Positions 6,794-6,834 of a DNA stretch of 6,834 bases are shown one piece after another. Position 1 is the stretch's first letter; every line of letters starts with the position of its first letter. Under the pieces are notes generated by a model. That model had not been told where the DNA came from and searched no databases. It saw only the letters and a program-made list of their open reading frames with translations. This DNA is from Candidatus Fermentibacterota bacterium (GTDB lineage Bacteria; JAFGKV01). The stretch covers positions 1 to 6,834 of the forward strand of contig JAFGKV010000205.1 in the NCBI GenBank assembly GCA_016928395.1. Direction: 5' to 3'. The position numbers were made by a program, and so were the translations under genes.

Positions 6794-6834
6794 CCGTCAT
6801 TGCCCGACTCGTTCGGGCAATCCAGGCCGACGCA
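6794..6834 (+). repeat. Palindromic extragenic element, second copy (cut by window end)
   Basis: Positions 6794-6830 repeat 5529-5565 with one substitution in the loop (T for A). The first hairpin is complete, TTGCCCGA-CTCGT-TCGGGCAA, and the second hairpin would lie beyond the window. Orientation is the same as the first copy. Confidence 0.8.

Larger units (their letters stand above)
6390..6834. other. Repeat-filled region downstream of the sigma factor, no gene seen
   Basis: This stretch holds the right-hand copies of the repeat modules, the heptamer array, a GC-rich hairpin CCGGG-CTCG-CCCGG (6749-6762) without a T-run, and GCGCAACTTCCACG (6773-6786). The last resembles GCGCAGCTTCCGCG at 5163-5176 (12 of 14). 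No anti-sigma factor or other coding region is recognisable. Confidence 0.7.

Overview
The window holds two genes that are transcribed away from each other and are embedded in repeat-rich spacer DNA. Nearly three quarters of it (minus strand, running off the left edge) is one very long reading frame for a bacterial alpha-2-macroglobulin (A2M) lipoprotein. The protein has a lipoprotein signal peptide, macroglobulin-type domains, a bait-region domain and a thioester domain whose Cys-Ile-Glu-Gln motif is intact. Its last C-terminal domains lie outside the window. On the plus strand is an ECF (group IV) RNA polymerase sigma factor with clear sigma-2 and sigma-4 regions. No anti-sigma gene is visible beside it.

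The organism cannot be named from this sequence. The DNA is GC-rich. A lipobox-bearing A2M of this architecture (COG2373/YfaS-YfhM type) points to a Gram-negative bacterium. The spacers are mosaics of degenerate 6-, 7- and about 9-nt tandem repeats plus palindromic elements, a style I associate with uncultured, repeat-rich lineages such as those of the PVC group. That is an impression and not a proof.

Layout: 1-4942 (minus) is the A2M lipoprotein, preceded by a strong Shine-Dalgarno sequence. From 4955 to about 5800 there is no convincing gene. Instead there is a chain of repeats: a hairpin with GGGTTCAG units, an 84-bp element with GTAGGAG/CTCCTAC ends, a hexamer-array repeat, a TGGAATGA-like tract, ACTGCCG heptamers and a two-hairpin palindromic element. 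Positions 5805-6389 (plus) encode the sigma factor. From 6390 to 6834 a second, diverged set of the same repeat modules follows, mostly in the same order and all in the same orientation, so the sigma gene is bracketed by two direct composite repeat blocks.

Functionally, the A2M lipoprotein is expected to be an envelope-anchored trap for proteases that reach the periplasm. The sigma factor would direct RNA polymerase to a set of stress or envelope promoters. Nothing in the sequence shows that the sigma factor controls the A2M gene; their adjacency is only suggestive. The most unusual feature is the repeat architecture around the sigma gene: one module is 36/37 identical between the two sides, and another differs in length by exactly one hexamer. 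No wholly new biological system can be claimed from this window.
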